NCBI GenBank assembly: GCA_050741915.1
Contig: JBOGEX010000036.1
Span: forward strand, 1 to 47,839
DNA: 47,839 nt
Origin: JACCTH01 sp050741915
GTDB taxonomy: Bacteria; Actinomycetota; Acidimicrobiia; Spongiisociales; ZC4RG35
Direction: 5' to 3'
A model generated the notes under the pieces. It was not told where the DNA came from. It did not search any database and saw nothing but the letters and a program-made list of their open reading frames with translations. This document shows positions 32,331-41,160 of this stretch, piece after piece. The first letter of the stretch is position 1. Each line of letters opens with the position of its first letter. The position numbers were made by a program, and so were the translations under genes.

Positions 32331-33722
32331 GTGCACGGATTTTCGCTAGAGGAGTCGTCATCGCGCCATTGGGAGGAGTTCCAGCGGACTTTGCAGGGTT
32401 CGGTATCGCCCGCCAATTGGCAGAAGTGGCTATCCAAGCTCGAGCCTGAATTGGGTCCCACCCAGGTCACTCTGATCGCTCCCAACGAATTCCATCGGAC
32501 CTGGGTCGAGGAGAAACATGGGAAGCATATCGAGTCGATCTTTCACCAGGTCTTCGGGCCAGAAATAAGGCTCTCTCTCGTGAGCCTTTCGCCCCGCCTC
32601 GAGGCCCCGGGGGAGGAGGCCGAAAGCCACGGCCCCTCGCCGAGCGTCAGCCATCCGTCGGTCGTTGAGGTCGAGGCCCGCTACGACTCCAATCCGTCGC
32701 CCCTCTTTGGCCGTTACACATTCGAGAACTTCATTCAGGCCGACTCAAATCAGTTCGCTCTGAAAGCGGCGCAAGCCGTCGCTGACGAGCCTGGGGTCTC
32801 ATACAACCCGCTCTTCATCTTCGGCGGCGCCGGTCTCGGCAAGACCCACCTCCTCCACGCCGTGGGCCACTACGTCCACCAGTTCTACCCGAACCTGCTC
32901 GTCCGCTACGTCACCTCGGAGAAGTTTCTCAACGACTTCATCGATTGCATTCGGCGAAAGAGAGTCGACGATTTCAAGCATCGCTATCGGAGCACAGACG
33001 TGCTCCTGCTAGACGATGTTCAGTTCTTCGAGCGCAAAGAGCAGATCCTCGAGGAGTTCTTCCATACCTTCAACACCCTTCATCAATTGGGTAAGCAGCT
33101 CGTCATCACCTCCGACCGCCATCCGCGGAATTTCACCGTTGAAGACCGGCTCCGGTCGCGGTTCGAGTGGGGCTTGGTCACCGACGTTCAACCGCCAATG
33201 CTCGAAACGCGTATTGCCATCTTGAGGCGATGGGCCGAGTTCGCTCCCAAGCCGGTGCCAGCGGAGGTACTCGAGTACATCGCCAATACCGTTTCCGACA
33301 ACATCCGTCAGCTCGAGGGGGCGCTAACCCGGGTGACAGCCTTCGCCGCTCTCATTCACCGGGAGATCAACCTCGCCATGGCAGAGAAGGTCCTGGGTGA
33401 AATCCATGGCACGATGAGCGGCGCCCCCCTCGAAGCGCTCGACATCATCTCTGCCGCCGCCGATTCGTTCGGATTCTCAGTGGCTGAGGTGCAAGGTCCC
33501 AGCCGCCGCCAACCCCTGGTGATGTGCCGGCAGGTCGGCATGTACCTGTGCCGCGAGCTGACCGATCTCTCCCTTCCCAAGATCGGAGAGGCATTCGGCG
33601 GAAGGGATCACACCACCGTCATCCATTCCCTCGAAAAGGTCAAACGGGTAATCCGTTCCGACCGAGCAGTGTTTGATCGTGTCCACAATCTGCTCCAACA
33701 TCTGAAGACAAGAGGGGGATAA
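32331..33722 (+). CDS. dnaA: chromosomal replication initiator protein DnaA
   Basis: A 463-residue initiator. Domain I (to about 85) with NWQKWLSKLEPEL is followed by a short acidic linker, then the AAA+ domain: Walker A FGGAGLGKTHLLHA, Walker B LLLDDVQFF, and the arginine-finger region EDRLRSRFEWGL. Domain IV ends in the DnaA signature FGGRDHTTVIHSLEKV. The GTG at 32331 is chosen because GGAGGGAGGAG ends three bases before it; a GTG at 32286 has no such site. It is divergent from rpmH and followed by dnaN. Confidence 0.96.
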   Translation: MHGFSLEESSSRHWEEFQRTLQGSVSPANWQKWLSKLEPELGPTQVTLIAPNEFHRTWVEEKHGKHIESIFHQVFGPEIRLSLVSLSPRLEAPGEEAESHGPSPSVSHPSVVEVEARYDSNPSPLFGRYTFENFIQADSNQFALKAAQAVADEPGVSYNPLFIFGGAGLGKTHLLHAVGHYVHQFYPNLLVRYVTSEKFLNDFIDCIRRKRVDDFKHRYRSTDVLLLDDVQFFERKEQILEEFFHTFNTLHQLGKQLVITSDRHPRNFTVEDRLRSRFEWGLVTDVQPPMLETRIAILRRWAEFAPKPVPAEVLEYIANTVSDNIRQLEGALTRVTAFAALIHREINLAMAEKVLGEIHGTMSGAPLEALDIISAAADSFGFSVAEVQGPSRRQPLVMCRQVGMYLCRELTDLSLPKIGEAFGGRDHTTVIHSLEKVKRVIRSDRAVFDRVHNLLQHLKTRGG

Positions 33723-33912
33723 CGTGACGCTTTGTGAAGTTCGTCATCAACGCCGAGGGACAACTTCGAGGACGATCCCCAGGCGCTGTGGAAGGCAAAC
33801 GGCTGTCACCGGAAGACGGATTGGCTTTTTCCCCGGTTTCCCCAACCCCTACTACTTCTTCTAAGTTTCTTATAAGAATCCTTTAGTAGATCTAGGAAGG
33901 GAAAAGAGCGTT
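33723..33912. other. dnaA-dnaN intergenic region
   Basis: 190 bp without a gene. Many actinobacteria keep oriC here, but only a weak TGTGGAA word (near 33787) was found. The second half is AT-rich and contains the perfect 12-bp palindrome TTCTTATAAGAA (33867-33878) and a TAGTAGATCTA-like patch before the dnaN ribosome site (AGGAAGGGA). It could hold the dnaN promoter or an unwinding element for boxes located on the other side of dnaA. Confidence 0.4.
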
Positions 33913-34992
33913 GTGAAAATCAGGGGCGAGCGCGACGACCTTGCCGACATTTTCAGTCGGGCTAATCGGGCGGTGGCGGCGCGGTCGGCTCTGCCGGTGC
34001 TACAGGGACTTTTGTGCGAGGCCGCGGATGGTGTCGTGACGGTGACCGGAACCGATCTCGAGGTTACGGTCACCACCTCGGGGCCGGTGGAGGTGATGGA
34101 AGAAGGGCGTGCGGTCATCCCGGGCCGGCTGTTGGCCGAGGCTGTGCGGAAAATGCCGCCGGGCGTAGTGACCATTTCGGTCGGCGGGGGAGACGCTGAG
34201 ATTCAGGGGAAGGGCCCTCGTTTTACCCTCCGTACCCTCACCCTCGATGACTTCCCGAATCTGGACAGGAGCACGGTTGATGGAGTCGAGGTTGACGGTG
34301 AAGAACTAGTTAACGGCCTGAACCAAGTTGTGGTGGCTTCTTCTTCCGACAGCGCCCGCCCGATCTTGACCGGGGTCCTGTTCGAACCTTCTGATGAAGG
34401 TCTGCGACTGGTGGCCACGGACTCGTATCGGCTGTCGGTCCGAGACCTGCCGGGGATGGGGTCGATTGGTTCGGGCCTCGTTCCGGCTCGGGGGTTGCGG
34501 GAGTTGGGGCGAACGATTGGGGGGCCGAAGGTTGAGGCCGGCATGGCCAGCCGGGAGGCGGTGTTCTCCTCGGCCCGGGGGACAGTGCGGTTGCGTTTGA
34601 TCGAGGGGTCGTTTCCGAAGTACCGATCTCTTCTTCCCGAAAGCTATCCGGCTCAGGTGTTGATGGAAAAGGAGGCCTTGCTCGAAGCCCTGGGACGGGT
34701 GACCTTGGTCGCGGAGGATCACATCCCGGTGCGATTGAAGATTGGCAACGATGGAGTGGAGGTGAACGTCACCCGCCAGGATGTGGGCGGGGAGATAGAG
34801 CACCTCGATGGCGAGTTCGTCGGGCCCGAAGAGATTCTCATCGCCTTCAATCCGCGTTATCTGTCGGATGGAGTGTCGGTGATAGCGGGCAATAGAGTTC
34901 GAATCCGGATGATCGACTCCCTCAAAGCAAGTGTGCTCGATGACGGGGGAGAGGGTGGCTTTCTCTACCTCCTGATGCCGGTTCGGATCTGA
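33913..34992 (+). CDS. dnaN: DNA polymerase III beta subunit (sliding clamp)
   Basis: A 359-residue clamp, a little shorter than the usual 366-390. Typical signatures include the N-terminal RANRAVAARSALPVLQGLL, the DDFPNLD loop, VATDSYRLSVRDLP in the second domain, and the C-terminal YLLMPVRI with the protein-binding pocket residues. It forms a ring dimer that tethers polymerase. GTG start preceded by GGAAGGGA/AGAG. Unlike in most bacteria it is not followed by recF in the same direction; the next two genes are inverted. Confidence 0.95.
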   Translation: MKIRGERDDLADIFSRANRAVAARSALPVLQGLLCEAADGVVTVTGTDLEVTVTTSGPVEVMEEGRAVIPGRLLAEAVRKMPPGVVTISVGGGDAEIQGKGPRFTLRTLTLDDFPNLDRSTVDGVEVDGEELVNGLNQVVVASSSDSARPILTGVLFEPSDEGLRLVATDSYRLSVRDLPGMGSIGSGLVPARGLRELGRTIGGPKVEAGMASREAVFSSARGTVRLRLIEGSFPKYRSLLPESYPAQVLMEKEALLEALGRVTLVAEDHIPVRLKIGNDGVEVNVTRQDVGGEIEHLDGEFVGPEEILIAFNPRYLSDGVSVIAGNRVRIRMIDSLKASVLDDGGEGGFLYLLMPVRI

Positions 34993-34997
34993 GGTTG

Positions 34998-35297
34998 TTA
35001 ACGGCGGGGTGGGGCGACCCTGATGGTTTCGATCTTCCCCGGGCCTAGCTCGGTATCGAGACGCCGGAGGAGCTCTCCGCTGGCGTAGCGCAGGATCGAC
35101 ACCAACTGGGGAGCGTTGGACTCGACGAGTAGCTCGCCGCGGCGGATGAGAACCGGCCGTGACTGGCCCGCCCATGGTGGCCCGGCGAGGTCATCCCACG
35201 ACCCCCGGAGCCGGGGCAGCAGGTCGGGCGAGGGCAGACCGAGTGTGCCCAGGAGGCGCGAGAGGACCGATTCCAGAGCCTCGGGTTTGCCACTCAT
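34998..35297 (-). CDS. DciA family (DUF721) protein
   Basis: A 99-residue protein with the DUF721/DciA pattern: SWDDLAGPPWAGQSRPVLIRRGELLVESNAPQLVSILRY, where the WxxLAGP and the ELLVxxxxxxW/L elements are typical. In bacteria lacking DnaC/DnaI loaders, DciA helps load the replicative helicase; the actinobacterial version (Rv0004) lies next to recF and gyrB. Here it overlaps recF by an ATGA junction, and both face the opposite way to dnaN and gyrB. The stop is 5 bp from the dnaN stop. Confidence 0.85.
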   Translation of the reverse strand: MSGKPEALESVLSRLLGTLGLPSPDLLPRLRGSWDDLAGPPWAGQSRPVLIRRGELLVESNAPQLVSILRYASGELLRRLDTELGPGKIETIRVAPPRR

Positions 35298-36409
35298 CGG
35301 ATAGTCCCTGCAGTCACCTGCCACGTTCTTCCGGGCACCGGAACCTCGTCCAGCCGTGTGGTTGTGACGAAGGTCTGGGCCTCGGGGAGGGCATCCGTCA
35401 ACGCCTTGGAGCGGTCGGGATCGAGCTCTGAGTAGACATCGTCGAGGAGCAGAAGCGGCAGCCGATCGGTTTGGTTCGAGACCGCCCGATGGGTAGCCAG
35501 ACGAAGCGCCAACGCCAACGTCCTTTGTTCTCCCTGGCTGGCCTGGTGTCGACTGTTGCGGCCATCGAGCGAGATGGCAGGATCATCGCGGTGAGGGCCG
35601 CTCCCTGTGTTCCTCAACTCGAAGTCGATGCGACGACGATCCCGAAGAGCTGCGGACAATTTCGATGACCATTCCCCCGAAGGGGTGCTGGGGTCGAGAG
35701 TTCCTCCCCAATCCGATTGGTATGCAAAATGCACGTTTGCTTCCTCACCGGCGATTCGTCCGTAGGAGTCGACCAAGGTGTCCGCGAGAGCCATCGCCGC
35801 CCGCGCTCGCCGTGCCATCAACTTGGCGCCGGCCTGGGCCAGACGAGTATCCCAAACGTCGAGAGTGGCGACATCACGGTCGCCCTGTTTCAAGAAGGTG
35901 TTCCGCTGACGCAAGGCGCGATCGAATTCGGCTTGATCGAGTGCGGAAGCTGGCCAGATCTGGATGGAGACATCATCGAGCAAATCTCGGCGGCCAGCCG
36001 GTGGCCCTTTGACCAAGTCCACGTCATCAGGGAGAAACGCCACCGTGCGCAAGGCCGTCACCATGTCTGCAGTGCGCCCGATTGGTTTCTGGCCAATACG
36101 GACCCGCCTTCCGATTTTGCGCGCTATTTCGACTTCAACCAGAGCACTCAGTAGAGCTTCCTCGCCGCGCACGACCGCGACATCGGCGCCCTCGGCGATG
36201 AGCATCTCTTCGGGAGCGCCCCGCAACGAGCGCAGATTGGCGAGAAAACCTATTGCCTCCAAGATGTTGGTCTTTCCTGCTCCGTTGGGACCGACGAGAA
36301 TGTTGACGCCAGGGTCGGGGCTCCACTCGAGGGTTGAGTAAGAGCGAAAATCGCGCACGTGGAGCCAGGCGAGCTGCACACCAAAGACGGTAACCCGCGT
36401 CAGGGACAC
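35294..36409 (-). CDS. recF: DNA replication and repair protein RecF
   Basis: A 371-residue SMC-like ATPase. The N-terminal LHVRDFRSYSTLEW and Walker A LVGPNGAGKTNILEAIGFL are classic, and the C-terminal signature QGEQRTLALALRLA and Walker B LLLLDDVYSELD complete it. It loads RecA at gaps. The GTG at 36409 has GGGAG nine bases upstream. A frame extending to 36730 runs through repeats and is rejected. It is inverted relative to dnaN and gyrB, so it cannot be in the usual dnaA-dnaN-recF operon and needs its own promoter in the 338-bp gap shared with gyrB. Confidence 0.94.
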   Translation of the reverse strand: MSLTRVTVFGVQLAWLHVRDFRSYSTLEWSPDPGVNILVGPNGAGKTNILEAIGFLANLRSLRGAPEEMLIAEGADVAVVRGEEALLSALVEVEIARKIGRRVRIGQKPIGRTADMVTALRTVAFLPDDVDLVKGPPAGRRDLLDDVSIQIWPASALDQAEFDRALRQRNTFLKQGDRDVATLDVWDTRLAQAGAKLMARRARAAMALADTLVDSYGRIAGEEANVHFAYQSDWGGTLDPSTPSGEWSSKLSAALRDRRRIDFELRNTGSGPHRDDPAISLDGRNSRHQASQGEQRTLALALRLATHRAVSNQTDRLPLLLLDDVYSELDPDRSKALTDALPEAQTFVTTTRLDEVPVPGRTWQVTAGTIR

Positions 36410-36454
36410 GTCGCCGTACTCCCAAGAGGCGCCCCTCCCGGTTATCTCTGCACA

Positions 36455-36640
36455 TTCGCGATTCTCCCCCCTCACCGGCCTCTGTGTTTCTCCCCCCCAG
36501 GCGAGCGAAGCGAGCGTTGGGGGAGTGGCCCGAAGGGCCGAGGGGGGCAGCACCTCCGCGATTTTCCTCTCTCCGCGGCTCCCCCGGTACTCCTCCCTGC
36601 GGGGGGAGAAAAAGGCCGAGGGGGGCCCAAGAGGGTGGTC
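36455..36640. repeat. REP-like palindromic repeat cluster, copy E
   Basis: The longest cluster besides copy A. It contains GGCGAGCGAAGCGAGCG (a hairpin), AACGCTCGCT-type words in inverse orientation, GTGGCCCGAAGGGCCGAGGGGGG, and CTCCCCC/GGTACTCCTCC/GGGGGGAGAAAAAGG, the inverse form of the GGGGGAGTACCGG core. It fills the space between divergent recF and gyrB and stops just upstream of the gyrB promoter. Confidence 0.65.
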
Positions 36641-36664
36641 GGAGGGCGGTCGGGAAGCTATAAT
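36636..36664 (+). promoter_or_regulatory. gyrB promoter candidate
   Basis: A perfect -10 TATAAT at 36659-36664 stands out in GC-rich DNA immediately after repeat cluster E. The -35 region with a 17-bp spacer reads TGGTCG, a poor match. Transcription would start near 36671, giving a leader of about 77 bases before gyrB. Supercoiling-sensitive gyrase promoters often have an imperfect -35. Confidence 0.5.
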
Positions 36665-36747
36665 TACAAGCGTGCAATCGGGCCAATTTTCCGGCCTTCG
36701 ACGCCGCCCGGATTGCCCCGATTTAGACATTGTCGCCAGGAGCTGAT

Positions 36748-38676
36748 TTGGCCGCCACCAACGGAAATTCCTCGTACGACGCCCGGGACATCACCGTCCT
36801 CGAGGGCCTCGAAGCGGTGCGTAAACGGCCCAGCATGTATATCGGTTCGACCGGACCCCGGGGACTTCACCATCTGGTCTGGGAGGTGGTCGACAACGCC
36901 GTCGACGAGGCCATGGCCGGCTTTGCCACTCGCATCGAAGTCACTCTCCTGGCCGACGGGGGAGTCAGGGTGATCGACAACGGTCGGGGAATTCCTGTCG
37001 ACATCCACCCCAAGTCGCGGCAGTCGGCTCTGACAGTCGTGCTGGGGACCCTGCACGCCGGCGGAAAGTTCGAGCAAGGGGCTTACACCGTCTCCGGTGG
37101 CCTGCACGGAGTCGGCGTCTCGGTAGTTAATGCCCTGTCCCAAAAGCTCGATGCAGAAGTGCGCCGGGACGGATTCGTCTGGGGACAAAGCTTCGCCCGC
37201 GGCAAGCCTCTTTCTAAGGTCGAGAAGCTCAAGCCCTGGAAGAAGAACAGTGGAACCACCATCAATTTCTGGCCCGATACCCAGATCTTCACCGACTCGA
37301 CCGACTTCGATTTCGACACCATCTCCACTCGGCTGCGCGAATTGGCTTATCTCAACCGCGGGCTCGAGATCGTGCTGACCGACGAGCGCCTCGGCGAGGA
37401 GCAGCCCGAGCCTCGTTCGGAGACGTTCCTCTTCAGAGGAGGATTGCTCGACTTCGTCAAGCACCTCAACTCGGCGCGGGAGCCTGTGCACCCGCATGTG
37501 ATCGAGATCATCGATCGCTCGGCTGAATCTGAGCTAGAGCTGGCGATGCAGTGGACCGGGACTTACACCGAGTCGATCCACTCCTTCGCCAACAACATCA
37601 ACACCCACGAGGGCGGAACACACGAGGAGGGTTTTCGCAAGGCCCTCACCAACGCGGTCAACGCCTTTGCCCGCTCGAAGGGTCTACTCAAAGAAAAGGA
37701 CGAGAACCTCACCGGTGAGGATATCCGGGAGGGGCTCACTGCCATCATCTCGATCCGGGTGAAGGTCCCCCAGTTCGAGGGCCAGACCAAGACCAAGCTC
37801 GGCAATACCGAGATTCGCTCGTATGTCGAAAAGATCTTGAACCGGCATCTGCCGGAGTGGCTCGAGCGTTATTCGTCCGAGGCGCGGCGGATCGTCGAGA
37901 AATGCGTCACCGCCGCCAAAGCACGGGAGGCGGCTCGCAAGGCCCGCGACGTCACCCGCCGGAAGTCGGGCCTTGAATCCGGCGGCCTACCGGACAAGCT
38001 GGCTGACTGCTCAACTCGCAACCCCGACGAAGCAGAGCTTTTCATCGTCGAAGGGAAATCAGCCGCCGGCCCTGCCAAGCAGGGCCGTAACTCCCACACC
38101 CAGGCCGTCCTGCCGATTCGAGGCAAGATCCTCAACGTTGAGAAAGCTCGTCTGGCCAAGGCTCTGCAGAACACCGAGATCGTGGATCTCATCACTGCTG
38201 TTGGGACCGGCATCGGCGACGAGTTCGAACTCAGCAAGGCGCGCTATCACAAGGTGATCATCCTGGCCGACGCCGATGTCGACGGGTCCCATATTCGGAC
38301 CCTCCTTCTGACTTTCCTCTTCCGCCATATGCGGGGCCTGATCGAAGCCGGATACGTCTATCTCGCCCAGCCGCCGCTCTATCGAGTCAAGGTTGGTTCC
38401 AAGGTTCACTACCTGAAGGATGATGACGCGCTCGCAAAGTTCCGAAAGGAACATCCCAAGGTCAAGGCGGCACGTTTCAAGGGTTTGGGCGAGATGGATG
38501 CCGAGGAGCTGCGGGTGACCACCATGGATCCCGAGACTCGCACGCTGTTGCGAGTCGACGTCGAGGACGCCTTGGCGGCCGACGAGCTCTTCTCGATCCT
38601 GATGGGCGACGATGTTGCCCAGCGCAAGCTCTTCATCCAGCAGAACGCCAAGGACGTTCGCTTCCTCGACATCTGA
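36748..38676 (+). CDS. gyrB: DNA gyrase subunit B
   Basis: A 642-residue type IIA topoisomerase ATPase subunit. The GHKL ATPase has VWEVVDNAVDEA and VIDNGRGIPVDIHP, and GGLHGVGVSVVNALS. The Toprim domain has DADVDGSHIRTLLLTF with the metal aspartates. The motif normally EGDSAGGSAKQGR reads EGKSAAGPAKQGR, so the residue equal to E. coli Asp426 is Lys437, and PLKGK reads PIRGK (Lys447 to Arg). Both positions line the quinolone pocket. The TTG at 36748 is chosen for AGGAG five bases upstream; a TTG at 36730 is less likely. It is followed by gyrA 3 bp later. Confidence 0.95.
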   Translation: MAATNGNSSYDARDITVLEGLEAVRKRPSMYIGSTGPRGLHHLVWEVVDNAVDEAMAGFATRIEVTLLADGGVRVIDNGRGIPVDIHPKSRQSALTVVLGTLHAGGKFEQGAYTVSGGLHGVGVSVVNALSQKLDAEVRRDGFVWGQSFARGKPLSKVEKLKPWKKNSGTTINFWPDTQIFTDSTDFDFDTISTRLRELAYLNRGLEIVLTDERLGEEQPEPRSETFLFRGGLLDFVKHLNSAREPVHPHVIEIIDRSAESELELAMQWTGTYTESIHSFANNINTHEGGTHEEGFRKALTNAVNAFARSKGLLKEKDENLTGEDIREGLTAIISIRVKVPQFEGQTKTKLGNTEIRSYVEKILNRHLPEWLERYSSEARRIVEKCVTAAKAREAARKARDVTRRKSGLESGGLPDKLADCSTRNPDEAELFIVEGKSAAGPAKQGRNSHTQAVLPIRGKILNVEKARLAKALQNTEIVDLITAVGTGIGDEFELSKARYHKVIILADADVDGSHIRTLLLTFLFRHMRGLIEAGYVYLAQPPLYRVKVGSKVHYLKDDDALAKFRKEHPKVKAARFKGLGEMDAEELRVTTMDPETRTLLRVDVEDALAADELFSILMGDDVAQRKLFIQQNAKDVRFLDI

Positions 38677-38679
38677 GCC

Positions 38680-41127
38680 ATGGCTGATCGCAGCCCTCCC
38701 AATGGCAACGGTTCCGGTCTCGGTGCCATCGATATCAATGCCGAGCTGGAGCAGTCATTCGTCGACTACGCCATGTCGGTCATCGTCTCCCGCGCCCTGC
38801 CGGATGTGCGCGACGGCCTCAAGCCGGTGCAAAGGCGGATCATCTATTCGATGTTCGAGAACAACATCGGGCCCACCACCCCCCATCGCAAGTGCGCCAA
38901 GGTGGTCGGAGAGGTGATGGGGAATTATCACCCCCACGGCAATCAAGCCATTTACGACGCCCTGGTCCGGATGGGCCAGGACTTCTCGATGCGCCATCAG
39001 CTGATCGACCCTCAGGGCAACTTCGGAACGATCGACGATCCTCCGGGCGCCGATCGCTACACCGAATGCCGGCTCACCCACCTCTCGATGCGGCTCCTGG
39101 AGGGGATCGGCGAGTCGACGGTCGATTTCGAGGAGAACTACTCAGGAGAATCCGAAGAACCCACGGTTCTCCCCGCCCGCTTTCCAAATCTGTTGGTCAA
39201 TGGCAGCCAGGGGATCGCGGTGGGTATGGCTACCAACATTCCCCCTCACAACCTGGGCGAGCTCATCGATGCTTGCCTTCATCAGATTGACAACCCCGAC
39301 GCCGACTCCGAAGAGCTGATGCGGTTTGTCAAAGGTCCGGATTTCCCAACCGGTGGTTACCTCGTTGGCGGCACCGGAATCAGGGAGTATCTGGCCTCGG
39401 GCCGGGGCTCGGTGCGGATGCGGGCTATGGCAGAACCACAGGAGATCCGCAAGGGCCGGACCGCTCTCATCGTCACCCAGATGCCATACCAGGTGTCGAT
39501 CGAGCGGGTGATGGAGAAGATTCGGATCCTGGTCGACGAGAAGAAGATGAGCGGCGTCGCCGATGTTCGCAACGAGTCCGACAACCGACGGGGCATCCGT
39601 CTGGTCATCGAGCTGAAGAAAGACGCCATTCCCCAGGTCGTCCTCAACCAGCTTTACAAGAACACCCCGCTCCAGGAGAGCTTCGGCGTCAACATGGTGG
39701 CGCTGGTCGACGGTATTCCCCGCACGCTGAACCTGGCGGGCCTGGTCGGTTATTACCTCGACCATCAGATGGAGGTCATCGAGCGCCGGACCCGGCATCG
39801 TTTAGAGGAAGCCGAGGCGCGGGCCCACATCCTCGACGGCCTCATCGTCGCCGTCGACAACATCGACGAGGTGGTGGCGCTGATCCGCGCTTCGAAGGAC
39901 ACCGCCGAGGCCCGCACACACCTGCAAGAGCGATTCGAGCTCTCCGAGCTCCAGGCGAATGCCATCCTCGACATGCCGCTCCGTCGCCTCACTGCCCTCG
40001 AGGTCAACAAACTCCGAGACGAGTTGGCGGCCTTGCTCGAACTGATTACGGATCTCAAGGCGATCCTCGCTGATCCTGCCCGCCGGCGAGAGATCATCAA
40101 GGAAGACCTGGCCGAGATCAAAGAGAAGTTCGCCACGCCCCGCAAGAGCGTGCTTATACCCGACGAAGGGGACATGTCGCTCGAAGATCTGATCGCCGAC
40201 GACGAACTCATCGTCACCGTTTCCGCCTCCGGTTATTTGAAGTCGGTGCCGGCCAGCGCTTATCGAACTCAGGGCCGGGGGGGCAGAGGGGTCAAGGCGG
40301 CCGAAGTCTCGGGCGAGGACGTCGTTTCCCATCTGGTTCACACCACCGCCCACGCCTACCTATTGATGTTCACGAACAAGGGCTTGGTTCATCGCATCAA
40401 GGCGCACGAGATCCCGCGCAAAGATCGCACCTCCAAAGGTGTGCTGGCCCAGGCCGTGCTGCCCCTCGAGCCCCAGGAGCGGATCGAGGCGATCATCGAC
40501 ACCCGCAACTACGAAACCGCCCGCTTCCTGGTCATGGTCACAAAATTGGGGACGGCGAAGAAGACCCTCTTCCGCGAGTACGAAAGCCGCAACCAGACCC
40601 TCGTGGCCATCAAGCTCACCGAACGAGACGAGGTGGTGTCGGTGCGCACCACCACCGGGGAGAACGACGTGCTCATCTTCACCCAGAACGGTCAGGGGAT
40701 CCGTTTCCCCGAGGCTGACCTACGACCGATGGGTCGGGCCACTCAGGGCGTGCGCGGAATCAGGCTCCGGGCCGGCGACGAGGTGGTGGCGGCGACATCG
40801 TCTGCCGATGGCGAGGACGTGCTGCTGCTGACGTCGAACGGGTATGGCAAGCGCACGTCGATCGAGCAATTCCGTGGTCAGGGTCGGGGCGGGATCGGCG
40901 TGAAGGCGATCAAGCTCACCAAGGCGCGGGGACGCTTGGTGGGGGCACTCGGCGTCACCAAGGGGACGGGTGTGTTCCTGATTTCGTCCAACGGCAAAGC
41001 CATTCGCCAGAAGGTCGACGCCCTCAGCCGCCAGCAACGAGATTCGACCGGGGTGAAGGCTATGCGGCTCGATCCCAACACCGAACTGGCGGCATTCACG
41101 GTGGTTCCACCGGAAGAGGACGAATAG
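38680..41127 (+). CDS. gyrA: DNA gyrase subunit A
   Basis: An 815-residue subunit with the catalytic tyrosine Tyr127 in DRYTECRL and the GyrA-box QGRGGRG at the start of the C-terminal beta-pinwheel, which marks it as gyrase rather than topoisomerase IV. The quinolone-determining segment reads HPHGNQAIYD: Asn88 and Gln89 stand where E. coli has Asp82 and Ser83, while Asp93 equals Asp87. The loop before the tyrosine (GTIDDPPGADRY) is one residue shorter than in E. coli. It is 3 bp after gyrB and clearly co-expressed. Confidence 0.95.
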   Translation: MADRSPPNGNGSGLGAIDINAELEQSFVDYAMSVIVSRALPDVRDGLKPVQRRIIYSMFENNIGPTTPHRKCAKVVGEVMGNYHPHGNQAIYDALVRMGQDFSMRHQLIDPQGNFGTIDDPPGADRYTECRLTHLSMRLLEGIGESTVDFEENYSGESEEPTVLPARFPNLLVNGSQGIAVGMATNIPPHNLGELIDACLHQIDNPDADSEELMRFVKGPDFPTGGYLVGGTGIREYLASGRGSVRMRAMAEPQEIRKGRTALIVTQMPYQVSIERVMEKIRILVDEKKMSGVADVRNESDNRRGIRLVIELKKDAIPQVVLNQLYKNTPLQESFGVNMVALVDGIPRTLNLAGLVGYYLDHQMEVIERRTRHRLEEAEARAHILDGLIVAVDNIDEVVALIRASKDTAEARTHLQERFELSELQANAILDMPLRRLTALEVNKLRDELAALLELITDLKAILADPARRREIIKEDLAEIKEKFATPRKSVLIPDEGDMSLEDLIADDELIVTVSASGYLKSVPASAYRTQGRGGRGVKAAEVSGEDVVSHLVHTTAHAYLLMFTNKGLVHRIKAHEIPRKDRTSKGVLAQAVLPLEPQERIEAIIDTRNYETARFLVMVTKLGTAKKTLFREYESRNQTLVAIKLTERDEVVSVRTTTGENDVLIFTQNGQGIRFPEADLRPMGRATQGVRGIRLRAGDEVVAATSSADGEDVLLLTSNGYGKRTSIEQFRGQGRGGIGVKAIKLTKARGRLVGALGVTKGTGVFLISSNGKAIRQKVDALSRQQRDSTGVKAMRLDPNTELAAFTVVPPEEDE

Positions 41128-41160
41128 ACCGGGCACGGCCGGTAGACTCCTGCTCCGTAC

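Noticed and set aside
34306..35175. 289-codon minus-strand frame antisense to dnaN
   Set aside because: It overlaps conserved dnaN and part of dciA in another frame; no family features.
41128..41160. tRNA genes after gyrA (ileT/alaT position in mycobacteria)
   Set aside because: The gap is only 33 bp and has no cloverleaf or GGTTCGA-type arm; no tRNA was seen in the window.
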